This document shows, piece by piece, positions 16,274 through 24,344 of a DNA stretch of 44,331 bases. This stretch comes from Gammaproteobacteria bacterium. GTDB taxonomy: Bacteria; Pseudomonadota; Gammaproteobacteria; Pseudomonadales; Pseudohongiellaceae. The position numbers and the translations under genes are program-made. Every line of letters starts with the position of its first letter. Positions within the stretch are counted from its first letter, which is position 1. The notes under the pieces were generated by a model, which saw only the letters and a program-made list of their open reading frames with translations, was not told the origin of the DNA and did not search any database. The stretch is taken from assembly GCA_029242705.1 (NCBI GenBank), contig JAQWTK010000044.1:1-44331 (forward strand), read 5' to 3'.

Positions 16274-17818
16274 ATGAATATAACTTCTACGGTCATTGTC
16301 CTTTATCTTGCGACCTTTGCGGCTTTTGGATTTTACTTAAATCGGAAAAAGGCGACTGCGAGTGATTGGGCTATAGGTGGAAGTTCATTAGGAATTTTAA
16401 TGATCGGGGCTGGTGCCGCTGGTACTAGAATTGGTGGGGCAGGCACATACGGTGTGGCTGGTGACGTTGTCGCTGAAGGAATTGGGCATATGTGGTATGG
16501 CATAAATTCCTTTGCCGCCTTATTTCTCGTCGGTCTTTTTTTTGTCATCCCTTATCGCCGACTAGGTGTGGTAAGTGTTGGCCAGGTATTTGATTATCGG
16601 TTTGGTTCCTATCGCTGCCAATGGTTAACAAGTCTTTGCGTGCAAGCAGAGTACTTAGTTGTAAACATTATCGAGCCTTACATAATTGGCTCAATAGTTT
16701 CGGGAGTAACGGGAATCCCATTTCCGATAGGAGTAGCCATTGGGGGGTTGCTTATAATTTCTTTTACAGTGTCTGGTGGTTTAAAGGGGACTGCAATTGC
16801 CAACATTGTTCACTGTTCAGTAATAATATTTGGTCTCTTATTAGTCGGGCTAGTCGTAATGAATGATCTTGGTGGTTGGGGATCTGTAGTTCAACTTACA
16901 TCCGAACAGATGAGTAAGGTTAATGTCGATGAAACAGCATGGTGGAGTTTTACTGGAATTGGTATAGCAACAATCATAGCCATGTTTATCTCGGCAACAA
17001 TTCACACACCGGCGGCGTCAGTATATGCAAACTACGCAAACTCTGCGAAGAAAGAAGATTATTTAATTCCCGGATTTTTCTTGGCTGGAGTTATAGCTGC
17101 CTTAATGCCCTTGGTTGCAGGATTTATTGGTATATTAACGATGGCCACTTACGGCTCTGAAAGTGGCCTGAGTAGTTATCTTAATATTGCTCAGTTGGCC
17201 ATTGATAGCGGGCCTATACTAGGAGGAATAGCTCTAGCAGCGGTTCTCGCCGCAGTAATTTCGTCCGGAGCGCCTATTCTTTTAGCTAGTGCTACGATGT
17301 TTGTTAACGACTGGGTTCCCGGCTCAAAGAATTTCATGCCAGATCAACAGTTGGTCGCGTATAAGATAGTTACCGTGGTTTACGGTACAACGGCTGCATT
17401 GATAGCTTGGCTGGCGAATATCACTTCGGTGCTGGGGCTAGTTTTACTCGGTTTTGCTATGGTTGTGCCTCCGGCCGTCGCGGTAGCGTTTGTCTTATAT
17501 TGGCGCCGCACGTCAGAGAAAGCAGCATTTTGGGGTATGGCTTCTGGATTCGTCGGTGGCGCGGTTGTTTGGCTATTTAACACCTTATTCGATGGTGCTG
17601 AAAATGCTACTGCGGGCGGGTTCGGACAATGGTGGTATGAGCTAATAAATTATCTGGGTGAATGGCGTGACCCATCATTTGTGACTTTATTTGTGCCTTT
17701 GATAGTCATTCCCGTCTTCACCATTCTTTTTCCCAATAAAGCTAAAGATAACCATAACTTAGAAGGGTTTTATAAAAAACTTGGCCGTATTCAGAAAGAT
17801 TTTTCTTGGAGCAATTAA
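16274..17818 (+). CDS. Sodium:solute symporter family transporter
   Basis: An inner-membrane transporter of 514 residues with about thirteen hydrophobic segments. The N-terminal region has the SSS pattern, with the conserved DWAIGGSSLG stretch after the first helix, glycine-rich second helix (GAGAAGTRIGGAGTYG), the SFTVSGGLKGTAIANIVH block and a Ser-rich VISSGAPILLASATMFVNDW motif late in the core. These fit sodium-coupled uptake of organic solutes; the substrate cannot be read from sequence. The gene ends eight bases from the convergent thiamine-diphosphate enzyme. The 166-base gap upstream has no gene. Confidence 0.85.
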   Translation: MNITSTVIVLYLATFAAFGFYLNRKKATASDWAIGGSSLGILMIGAGAAGTRIGGAGTYGVAGDVVAEGIGHMWYGINSFAALFLVGLFFVIPYRRLGVVSVGQVFDYRFGSYRCQWLTSLCVQAEYLVVNIIEPYIIGSIVSGVTGIPFPIGVAIGGLLIISFTVSGGLKGTAIANIVHCSVIIFGLLLVGLVVMNDLGGWGSVVQLTSEQMSKVNVDETAWWSFTGIGIATIIAMFISATIHTPAASVYANYANSAKKEDYLIPGFFLAGVIAALMPLVAGFIGILTMATYGSESGLSSYLNIAQLAIDSGPILGGIALAAVLAAVISSGAPILLASATMFVNDWVPGSKNFMPDQQLVAYKIVTVVYGTTAALIAWLANITSVLGLVLLGFAMVVPPAVAVAFVLYWRRTSEKAAFWGMASGFVGGAVVWLFNTLFDGAENATAGGFGQWWYELINYLGEWRDPSFVTLFVPLIVIPVFTILFPNKAKDNHNLEGFYKKLGRIQKDFSWSN

Positions 17819-17826
17819 GAACTTCG

Positions 17827-19392
17827 CTATCTTTGCAGCTCTCCATTGGCTTGGATAACGAAAGGGCCAGGTGTCTTATAACTATTTTCCAAAAGGTTAC
17901 AAAGTTCTTCTGAAGTGTTTGCTTTTCCTCCAGCCACCCCAAAGCCTTTCGCTAATGAGACCCAGTCAATTGCAGGATTCCCTATATCAAAAAGGCTTGC
18001 AGCAATGTCACCTACATCTGTTACACCTAGGCGCCCATATTCAACGTTAAGGATATTATAGGAATTATTTGCGAAAATGATGGTCGTAACGTCAAGATTT
18101 TCACGTGCTTGAGTCCAGAGAGCTTGAATTGTATAAGCTGCGCCACCGTCACCGAGCATTGCTAAAATTCGTTGATCTGGGCATGCTAATGCGGCACCTA
18201 CAGAGCAGGGCCCGCCTTGTCCTATTGCGCCTCCGGTTAAACTTAACCAGCTATTTTGAGTAGTATTTTGGCACATAGGATATGCCGCATTTCCTCCCCC
18301 TGAATCAGTACAAACAATTACATTTTCCGGTAAGGTCGCGGCAAGGGATTGGATTATGGTTTTCGTATTTAGCTCTCCGGTCGGTTTGCAAATTTCTTTT
18401 TTATCAAAATAAGTAATTTCACAATCATTTGCACCCAATCTTTCAGAAAGTCTTTCTAGCGCATCGATTGCATCCTCCTCGACAAAAGATAAGCGAGTCA
18501 CTTGGCAGTCTTCCGGAATGAGTTGTCCGGGTGTATTTTTGTACGCAAAAAAACTTGCTGGAATTTCGCCGCCAACCAAAACCAAATTCTTAACATTTTT
18601 TAAAGTCGCCAAAACCTGTTCTGGAAAATAAGGCAGCCTCTCGATAGCAACTCGCCCTGGGCCGCCGTCTATGCGAGCGGGAAAGGTACCGTTAAATAAT
18701 TTGCAGCCTGTTTTACTCGCTATTTTGCTGGCGATCGCCATGGCCTGCTGTGTTGCGCCGTGGTGCTCAAGCAGAAGCGCGGTTTCACCTGTTTTTTCCA
18801 TAATTTTGGCAACGCTTTCAATAGCGGCCTCATCAGCTCTCGATCTTTGAGGAATAGGATTTGGAATTGCTGGGCCCAGTGATTCACCCCATGCTGCGTC
18901 AGCACCCATTATTAGGGTGGATATTTGTCCAGTTGAGCCAGGAGTTTGACGTAAGGAGGCCGTGAAAGCATCCGCGCCATCTTGAGCGAGCGTTGAAGAG
19001 GTACTTTCGGATTTTATCCAGCAGGAAAAATTCCTAGCTAAGGTATCAATATTGGAGGTAAGCGGTGCGTCGTAGCCTACATGAAAGTTTGGATGGTTAC
19101 CGATAATGTTAATTATCGGAGAGTTTGCTCTTCTTGCGTTATGCAAATTTGCTATTCCGTTCGCCATTCCTGGGCCTAAATGCAGTAAGGTCGCGGCGGG
19201 TTTTCCGGTCATCCTGCCTATTCCATCTGCGGCTCCTGTGCAAACGCCTTCAAAAAGCGATAGCACAGATTTTATTCTAGGGACAGCATCTAACGCTTGA
19301 ACAAGATGCATTTCAGATGTCCCAGGGTTCGCGACGCAAAATTCTACGCCGCAATCGGCGAGCGTATTTATCAGTGCTGTTGCTCCGTTCAT
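17827..19392 (-). CDS. Thiamine-diphosphate enzyme, acetolactate synthase-like
   Basis: A 521-residue enzyme of the acetolactate synthase / benzoylformate decarboxylase family. The catalytic glutamate is E48 in LFEGVCTGAADG, a central domain follows (about 190-320), and the cofactor motif begins GDGG at 414 and ends near FANNSYN. It lacks a neighbouring small regulatory subunit and is not in an ilv operon, so a specialised 2-oxoacid decarboxylase or lyase is as likely as acetolactate synthase. A 13-base palindrome lies 35 bases upstream. It is convergent with the sodium symporter. Reaction and substrate are undetermined. Confidence 0.85.
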   Translation of the reverse strand: MNGATALINTLADCGVEFCVANPGTSEMHLVQALDAVPRIKSVLSLFEGVCTGAADGIGRMTGKPAATLLHLGPGMANGIANLHNARRANSPIINIIGNHPNFHVGYDAPLTSNIDTLARNFSCWIKSESTSSTLAQDGADAFTASLRQTPGSTGQISTLIMGADAAWGESLGPAIPNPIPQRSRADEAAIESVAKIMEKTGETALLLEHHGATQQAMAIASKIASKTGCKLFNGTFPARIDGGPGRVAIERLPYFPEQVLATLKNVKNLVLVGGEIPASFFAYKNTPGQLIPEDCQVTRLSFVEEDAIDALERLSERLGANDCEITYFDKKEICKPTGELNTKTIIQSLAATLPENVIVCTDSGGGNAAYPMCQNTTQNSWLSLTGGAIGQGGPCSVGAALACPDQRILAMLGDGGAAYTIQALWTQARENLDVTTIIFANNSYNILNVEYGRLGVTDVGDIAASLFDIGNPAIDWVSLAKGFGVAGGKANTSEELCNLLENSYKTPGPFVIQANGELQR

Positions 19393-19426
19393 ATTTTGTC
19401 CAATACTCGTTGCAGGATTTCTAGTT

Positions 19427-19439
19427 TGCTATCATAGCA
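19427..19439. promoter_or_regulatory. 13-base perfect palindrome in a divergent promoter region
   Basis: TGCTATCATAGCA is a perfect inverted repeat about a central C. It lies 35 bases upstream of the thiamine-diphosphate enzyme start and 88 bases upstream of the TfoX-like gene, so it could be an operator for either. Confidence 0.35.
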
Positions 19440-19527
19440 TTTTGTCATTTAAAGGCTAATCGATGGACTAGCTTGACCTAAAAATTTCTTAAACTAAAGT
19501 GGTGTTTTACAAAAAATACAGAGTTGA

Positions 19528-19890
19528 ATGGTAATGGCTATTTCTCAAGAGCAAAGAGAATTTTCAGAATATATCGTTGATCTCTGTCAATCCATCGGCC
19601 CTGTCTATTCAAAGCGGATGTTTGGGGGTTTCGGTATTTTTCTTGATGGTCTCATGTTCGGGTTGATAAATAATAACGTCTTTTATTTAAAAGTGGACGG
19701 TGAATCCCGCAAAGAATTCGAGGAATTAGGTATGCTGCCATTTAGCTATGAGAGGCTAGGCAAGATAATGAGTCTCGGATACCTGCAAGCACCAGAAGAA
19801 GCTTTGGAACATAATGAAATAATGAATCTATGGGCGAATAAAGGATTTGGCGCAGCGTTGAGGGCTGCAGCTAAAAAGAGAAAAGCTTAA
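19528..19890 (+). CDS. TfoX N-terminal domain protein
   Basis: A small protein of 120 residues consisting only of the TfoX/Sxy N-terminal domain, with the diagnostic SKRMFGGFGIFLDGLMFGLINNN region (split here into SKRMFGGFGIFLDG and LMFGLINN) and FYLKVD. Full-length Sxy/TfoX proteins activate competence genes, but stand-alone N-terminal domains are common and mostly uncharacterised. The basic C-terminus (AAAKKRKA) could contact nucleic acid. A second ATG at 19534 is possible. It stands alone. Confidence 0.85.
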   Translation: MVMAISQEQREFSEYIVDLCQSIGPVYSKRMFGGFGIFLDGLMFGLINNNVFYLKVDGESRKEFEELGMLPFSYERLGKIMSLGYLQAPEEALEHNEIMNLWANKGFGAALRAAAKKRKA

Positions 19891-20046
19891 TTTTTAAATC
19901 TAACATCTAAGCTATAGATTGGCTCTCAAGATTTATCAAGCTGACTTTTAAAGTATGACTAGCAACAATTTTAGCAAGCGACCTTTTCTTAAATGTTGTA
20001 AACTTGGTTATGCTTTTTTTTATAGTTATTGGTAGTTGGAGGTGTT

Positions 20047-21024
20047 GTGAAAATTCAATTAGTTAGTGTTTTATATATGGTGTTGTTTTTTGCACAATTG
20101 GCGCAGGCGCAAGAGGATTATTCGGTTCCGCTCACTGAATGGGGTCAGCCAGATTTGCGGGGTGTTTGGAATTTTAGTTCTGTAATACCCTTTGAAAGGC
20201 CGGCTTTCTTTGGTGACAAGCAGTATTTAACAGATGATGAGATCACTGCGTTAGCAAATCAGACAGAAGCAGGCCTCGAAGCCATAAATAATATTGGAGT
20301 GGGAGGCTATAACACTTTTTGGGTTGAAATGGGACAAAACGGCGATAATAGAACGTCTTTAATCACTTACCCAGAAAATGGTCGTTTGCCAGAAACCCAG
20401 GAGGGAGTGCCGGTTCAGGTTGGAGGCCTCGGTCCAGATGAGCCTGGTCCGCGCCCAGTAAGGATGGTAGTTGGAGGTGTAGCAAAAGATGGGCCGGAAG
20501 ATAGAGGTTTATCCGAACGATGCATAGTAGGATTTAATTCTGGCCCTCCATTCACTCCTAATCTTTACAATAACAATATACAAATATTCCAAAACGAAAA
20601 TATCGCTGTCATCATGACTGAAATGATACATGATGCGCGCATTGTTCCTATTGGGAGTAGTAAGTCTTTAGATAATGATATTCGTTTGTGGACAGGCGAT
20701 TCTCGCGGGTATTGGGATGCAGATACCCTGGTGGTAGAGACACGAAATTTTAATAGCTTAACTCAAAGTCTGGGTGTCTATGGGACTTCGAAGGATAAGT
20801 TATTGACCGAACGGTTTACCAGAGTTGGAAAGTTTACCGTTGAATATGAGTTTACAGTAGACGATTCTTCGACGTTCAAAGATAGAATCGTAGCGATGGT
20901 CCCTATGTCTAAGGTTGACGGCCAATTATATGAATACGCGTGTCACGAAGGAAATTACGGTATGGTGAATATTTTGCGTGGAGAGCGCATGAGTGAGAAA
21001 CGCGAAGCAGAAAATTCTCAATAA
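20047..21024 (+). CDS. Exported conserved protein of unknown function
   Basis: A predicted secreted protein of about 325 residues. I chose GTG 20047 because GGAGG precedes it by four bases and the signal peptide (cleavage near AQAQ) begins there; the TTG at 20029 lies before that site. Conserved blocks are WGQPDLRGVWNF at the mature start, a ERPAFFGDKQYLTDDE segment, IQIFQNENIAVIMTEMIHDAR, DSRGYWDADTLVVETRNF and YACHEGNYGMVNILRG at the C-terminus. I recognise this as a family common in environmental bacteria but with no assigned function. A weak promoter (TTGTAA, 19-base spacer, TATAGT at 20021-20026) lies just upstream. Confidence 0.75.
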   Translation: MKIQLVSVLYMVLFFAQLAQAQEDYSVPLTEWGQPDLRGVWNFSSVIPFERPAFFGDKQYLTDDEITALANQTEAGLEAINNIGVGGYNTFWVEMGQNGDNRTSLITYPENGRLPETQEGVPVQVGGLGPDEPGPRPVRMVVGGVAKDGPEDRGLSERCIVGFNSGPPFTPNLYNNNIQIFQNENIAVIMTEMIHDARIVPIGSSKSLDNDIRLWTGDSRGYWDADTLVVETRNFNSLTQSLGVYGTSKDKLLTERFTRVGKFTVEYEFTVDDSSTFKDRIVAMVPMSKVDGQLYEYACHEGNYGMVNILRGERMSEKREAENSQ

Positions 21025-21087
21025 TCTTTTTAAAAAAATACGTCAAAGTTAGTTTTCGAGAGCCTTTAGTGATCAAGCCGACTGGGT

Positions 21088-22464
21088 ATGCATAAACAAC
21101 GATCTGTAAAATTTCTGAGAATTTCTTTTGCTCGTTGTCGGCGCTATTTCTTTATATTCTGCTTACTGATGATTAGTTCTTCTCTCTATGGGCAGGGGAC
21201 CTTAGATTCATTGGATGCTTATAAAGTGCCGCCAGATATGAGTCGCGTACATTTTTACTTGATCACAGTGGATGTTGGTGACGATGTCTGGAATAATTTT
21301 GGACATACCGCTTTAAGATTATTTGATGAAAATATTAATCAAAATACTATATTTAATTGGGGTGTATTTGACACGAGTGGAGGAGTTTTAGGTTTTTCTT
21401 GGGATTTTTTTAAAGGGGTGATGAGCTACAGACTTTCTGTTAACTCTCCAAGTCAAGAATTTGCTTCATATGCAGCTCAAGGAAGGACTGTATGGCAGGA
21501 CAAGATAAACCTTACTAATCCTCAAAAGGAAATACTTTATCGGAGGTTAATGTGGAACCTCGAGCCGGCTAATGTTGATTATCCTTACCAATATTTTTTT
21601 GATAATTGTACTACCAAAATTCGTGATTATTTGGATGAAGCGCTTAACGGTGGAATTCGCTCCGACTTCTCGGGACAATCTCGATTTACTTTTCGAGATC
21701 ATGTCCAATCTCATTACCAATCAGTAGGTTTTGTCGGTTTTTCACTCGATATTTTGATGAACAGTAATATTGATCGCGTTATTTCTGAATGGGAGGAAAT
21801 GTTCTTACCCTTAAAATTTCGGGAGTATCTACTACAGATGGGCTCGAATGTTGCAGAAAACGGAGAGCAGCTAATGTTGCTCTCAGAGCAACAAGTAGTA
21901 ATGGAATTTCCGCCACCAACAATAGAGTCTGATCCTTACCAAGTTGCTTCTGTTGTTCTGCTTTCTCCGGTATTGTTTTTGTTTCTTATGATAAGGAGAG
22001 TAACTCAAAGGTATTACGGGACTTATTCGAAGTTCGGATTAAGAGGTGATTTTATTTGTTGGAGATTGTTAGGTATTCTAGGTTTAATAGTGATGTTTTG
22101 TAGTGGTGCTTACGGATTATTAATGTTAGGAAGTTGGTTTGTATCGGATCATGTCGATACTCACCACAACATGAATCTTCTTCTTTTTTGGCCGACTGAT
22201 ATTCTTGGAGCCTTTGTGGCGCTTCGTTGGCTTTTCCTTTGTGAGCCTTGGCCGACGACTCATAATAACGCGCCTTTTATAAATTATTATTTGTTAGGCC
22301 ATATATCGACAATGTTAGTTTATGTTTTCATAACGGCTTTTGGTTTAAGTAGTCAATTTACCACCAGCATAGCTTTATATTTGTTGCCCGGCATGTTCTT
22401 ATTCGTCTGTTTGATCTGGATTGTAGGGTTCCAGCCAGCTAAGTCCAAAGATATATTTTTCTGA
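21088..22464 (+). CDS. DUF4105 / Lnb N-terminal-domain membrane protein
   Basis: A 458-residue envelope protein. After an N-terminal hydrophobic segment (about 18-33) comes a periplasmic domain of the DUF4105 family, now named after the N-terminal domain of the lipoprotein acyltransferase Lnb. Its motifs are WNNFGHTALRLFD, NWGVFD and YFFDNCTTKIRDYLDEAL; the His in FGHT and Cys in DNCT are candidate active-site residues. The C-terminal half has about five membrane helices (from residue 285). Acyl-transfer or hydrolysis in lipoprotein or peptide metabolism is inference. It sits alone between the unknown exported protein and the esterase, 17 bases before the latter. Confidence 0.8.
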   Translation: MHKQRSVKFLRISFARCRRYFFIFCLLMISSSLYGQGTLDSLDAYKVPPDMSRVHFYLITVDVGDDVWNNFGHTALRLFDENINQNTIFNWGVFDTSGGVLGFSWDFFKGVMSYRLSVNSPSQEFASYAAQGRTVWQDKINLTNPQKEILYRRLMWNLEPANVDYPYQYFFDNCTTKIRDYLDEALNGGIRSDFSGQSRFTFRDHVQSHYQSVGFVGFSLDILMNSNIDRVISEWEEMFLPLKFREYLLQMGSNVAENGEQLMLLSEQQVVMEFPPPTIESDPYQVASVVLLSPVLFLFLMIRRVTQRYYGTYSKFGLRGDFICWRLLGILGLIVMFCSGAYGLLMLGSWFVSDHVDTHHNMNLLLFWPTDILGAFVALRWLFLCEPWPTTHNNAPFINYYLLGHISTMLVYVFITAFGLSSQFTTSIALYLLPGMFLFVCLIWIVGFQPAKSKDIFF

Positions 22465-22481
22465 GGTAATCTTAATTAAAA

Positions 22482-23432
22482 ATGCGTTCCACCGATGCCG
22501 TCTCTGCTAAAAAAATAAACGAAATTGCGAAGAAAGTTGCAGACGCTTCCGCTCGACTTCCTCAAATCGAGGGCGGAAGCCCAGAAAGAGCACGAGCGTT
22601 CCGTGAAGAAAGAGGAAATCCATTTGCTCCTGGGGTTTGTGAGCTCGAGTCAATAGAGGATCTTCTAATACCAATTCGATCTGGTGAAGTCTTAGTTCGC
22701 GTATATAAGCCACTCGATTCAAAAGGAGAGCTTAGCCCAGGGTTTGTTTTTTATCATGGTGGTGGTTTCGTACTGGGTAATGTAAATCAATATGACACGA
22801 TAACCCAACATATAGCTGCTAAGAGCAATTGCATAGTTGTGTCTGTTGATTACAAGCTGGCGCCAGATAACAAAATTAAAAGTATTCATAGAGATGGTTT
22901 TGATGCCTATAATTGGGTAAGGGAAAATGCCGAAAAGCTAGGTATAGATCCTAAGAGGATTGTAATCGGCGGTGACAGTGCAGGTGGAAATTTAACAATA
23001 GGTGTTGGTCTGTTGTGTAAAAAAGAAAAATTTCCCATGCCAGCTTGCCAAATTTTAATTTACCCGTCGGTCGATTTGCCGATGTCATTTTCATCTGTTG
23101 AAGAATTTGCTTCCGGATATTTCCTAACCAAAGCTGGGATGACATGGTTTCGCAGCCACTACTTGGAGACGGCTGAGCAAGCTAATGATCCAGAGTTATC
23201 ATTCCTTGAGCGGGATCTAGGTGGTTTATCTCCTGCGCTTGTTGTCACAGCGGGTTTTGACCCTTTGAGAGACGAGGGCAAAGCCTTTGCTGACAAATTA
23301 GAGGAATATCACGTAGAGGTTTCTCATATCTGCTATACCGATATGATTCACGGTTTTCTGTCTTTTGCTGGCGGTATACCTGCTGGGATGGAGCTGATCG
23401 AACAAATCGCTGAGCGAGTTAAAGAACTTTAA
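22482..23432 (+). CDS. Alpha/beta hydrolase, hormone-sensitive lipase family
   Basis: A cytosolic carboxylesterase-like enzyme of 316 residues. The HSL-family oxyanion motif HGGGF is near residue 92, the nucleophile elbow GDSAGG is near 164, and the acid and histidine are in DPLRDEG (about 260) and IHGFLSF (about 289), completing the triad in the usual order and spacing. A cap-like N-terminal segment of about 80 residues is typical. There is no signal peptide. It follows the DUF4105 gene by 17 bases and may share its transcript. The physiological ester is unknown. Confidence 0.9.
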   Translation: MRSTDAVSAKKINEIAKKVADASARLPQIEGGSPERARAFREERGNPFAPGVCELESIEDLLIPIRSGEVLVRVYKPLDSKGELSPGFVFYHGGGFVLGNVNQYDTITQHIAAKSNCIVVSVDYKLAPDNKIKSIHRDGFDAYNWVRENAEKLGIDPKRIVIGGDSAGGNLTIGVGLLCKKEKFPMPACQILIYPSVDLPMSFSSVEEFASGYFLTKAGMTWFRSHYLETAEQANDPELSFLERDLGGLSPALVVTAGFDPLRDEGKAFADKLEEYHVEVSHICYTDMIHGFLSFAGGIPAGMELIEQIAERVKEL

Positions 23433-23448
23433 AAATCATTCAGTGAAA

Positions 23449-23467
23449 CACACTATAATTTAGTGTG
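23449..23467. terminator. Hairpin between convergent esterase and pal genes
   Basis: CACACTA and TAGTGTG form a perfect seven-base-pair stem with loop TAATT, 17 bases after the esterase stop and 12 bases from the pal stop. Only short T-rich flanks are present, so it is a probable but weak shared terminator. Confidence 0.5.
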
Positions 23468-23478
23468 ATCGCTTGCGG

Positions 23479-24033
23479 CTATTGCGTAATGATTTCAACT
23501 CTTCTATTGCGCTGATAAGAGGTTTCGGAGCCACCTCGATCAGCTGGGCGTTCTTCACCATAGCTCACCACTTCAATTTGATTACGTGCTGCCCCGTTTA
23601 CAATCAAGTAATTTACAACGCTATTTGCGCGTCGTTCGCCTAGCGCTAAATTATATTCGCGCGTTCCTCTCTCGTCGGCATGACCCTCAATTCGGATTTG
23701 CTTATTACGGTTAGCAGCCAAGTCTTGGGCATGAAAATTTAAAACATCACGGTCCGCTTGTCTAAATTCAGCAATGTCGAAATCAAAATAAAAAACACGG
23801 GTTCCCAGAGCAGCGCGCTTCATCCTTTCCTCGGCAGCAGCAGCTCTTGCTTGCGCCTCTTCTTCGAGCTCACGTGTACGCCTTGTGGTGGCCTCAATGC
23901 CGGTTTCGCCAGGCTCGCTGATAGCCTCAGTATTTGTTTCCTCGCTTGTCGAAGTGCAAGCGGCTATGGTGCTTAGCATAAATAACAATAAAGCTGACTT
24001 GAGCGTATGATTAAGTTTCATATTAGTTCTCAT
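23479..24033 (-). CDS. pal: Peptidoglycan-associated lipoprotein
   Basis: An outer-membrane lipoprotein with an OmpA-type peptidoglycan-binding domain, 184 residues. A lipobox TIAAC puts the lipidated cysteine at 26; an Ala/Glu/Arg-rich segment (about 45-72) then leads to the OmpA domain with VFYFDFD, EGHADERGTREYNLALGERRA and VSYGEERP. Pal normally tethers the envelope during division with TolA/TolB. Here it is not in a tol-pal operon: no tolB or cpoB is adjacent, so it may be an additional Pal/OmpA-type protein. The start at 24033 is supported by AGGAG four bases upstream; the next ATG is at 24021. Confidence 0.85.
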   Translation of the reverse strand: MRTNMKLNHTLKSALLLFMLSTIAACTSTSEETNTEAISEPGETGIEATTRRTRELEEEAQARAAAAEERMKRAALGTRVFYFDFDIAEFRQADRDVLNFHAQDLAANRNKQIRIEGHADERGTREYNLALGERRANSVVNYLIVNGAARNQIEVVSYGEERPADRGGSETSYQRNRRVEIITQ

Positions 24034-24344
24034 TCGGCTCCTGTATTACCGCGCAGATAACAGGCTAGTTGGTTACATAAAGACAACGAAAAGGGTAACT
24101 TATTTGAAGTTTTAAATCCATCGGCCTACGCTAATATTTAAGTAAACCTTGTTAGATAATAGCAATTTTTAAACGTATTGCTCTCACCGAGCATTCGTTC
24201 GATTTTTTGTTTATCTGCAAGGCAAAAAAATGATATTCTATCTATTCTGTCGTACCCACTTGTATTTGATAATTAGATCGAAATTTGTGTTGTCGATTTT
24301 ACCTCCTTCGGTTTGAAGGAGTCTTAATAGCGAGGAGATTATAG
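24034..24344. other. 311-base intergenic region between pal and the acyl-CoA dehydrogenase operon
   Basis: I see no gene. It must contain divergent promoters. For pal, TTGTCT and TGTTAT on the minus strand (24086-24081 and 24062-24057) are a possible -35/-10 pair with an 18-base spacer. On the plus side the leader carries the hairpin at 24303-24321. The middle part is AT-rich without recognisable motifs. Confidence 0.45.
24303..24321 (+). promoter_or_regulatory. Leader hairpin with possible alternative pairing to the ribosome binding site
   Basis: CTCCTTC (24303-24309) pairs with GAAGGAG (24315-24321). The same CTCCTT can also pair with the GAGGAG ribosome binding site at 24332-24337, which serves the GTG start at 24345. 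The two pairings exclude each other. Confidence 0.4.

Noticed and set aside
16165-16365. 66-codon frame overlapping the start of the sodium symporter
   Set aside because: It runs out of frame into the symporter gene, whose motifs are unambiguous.
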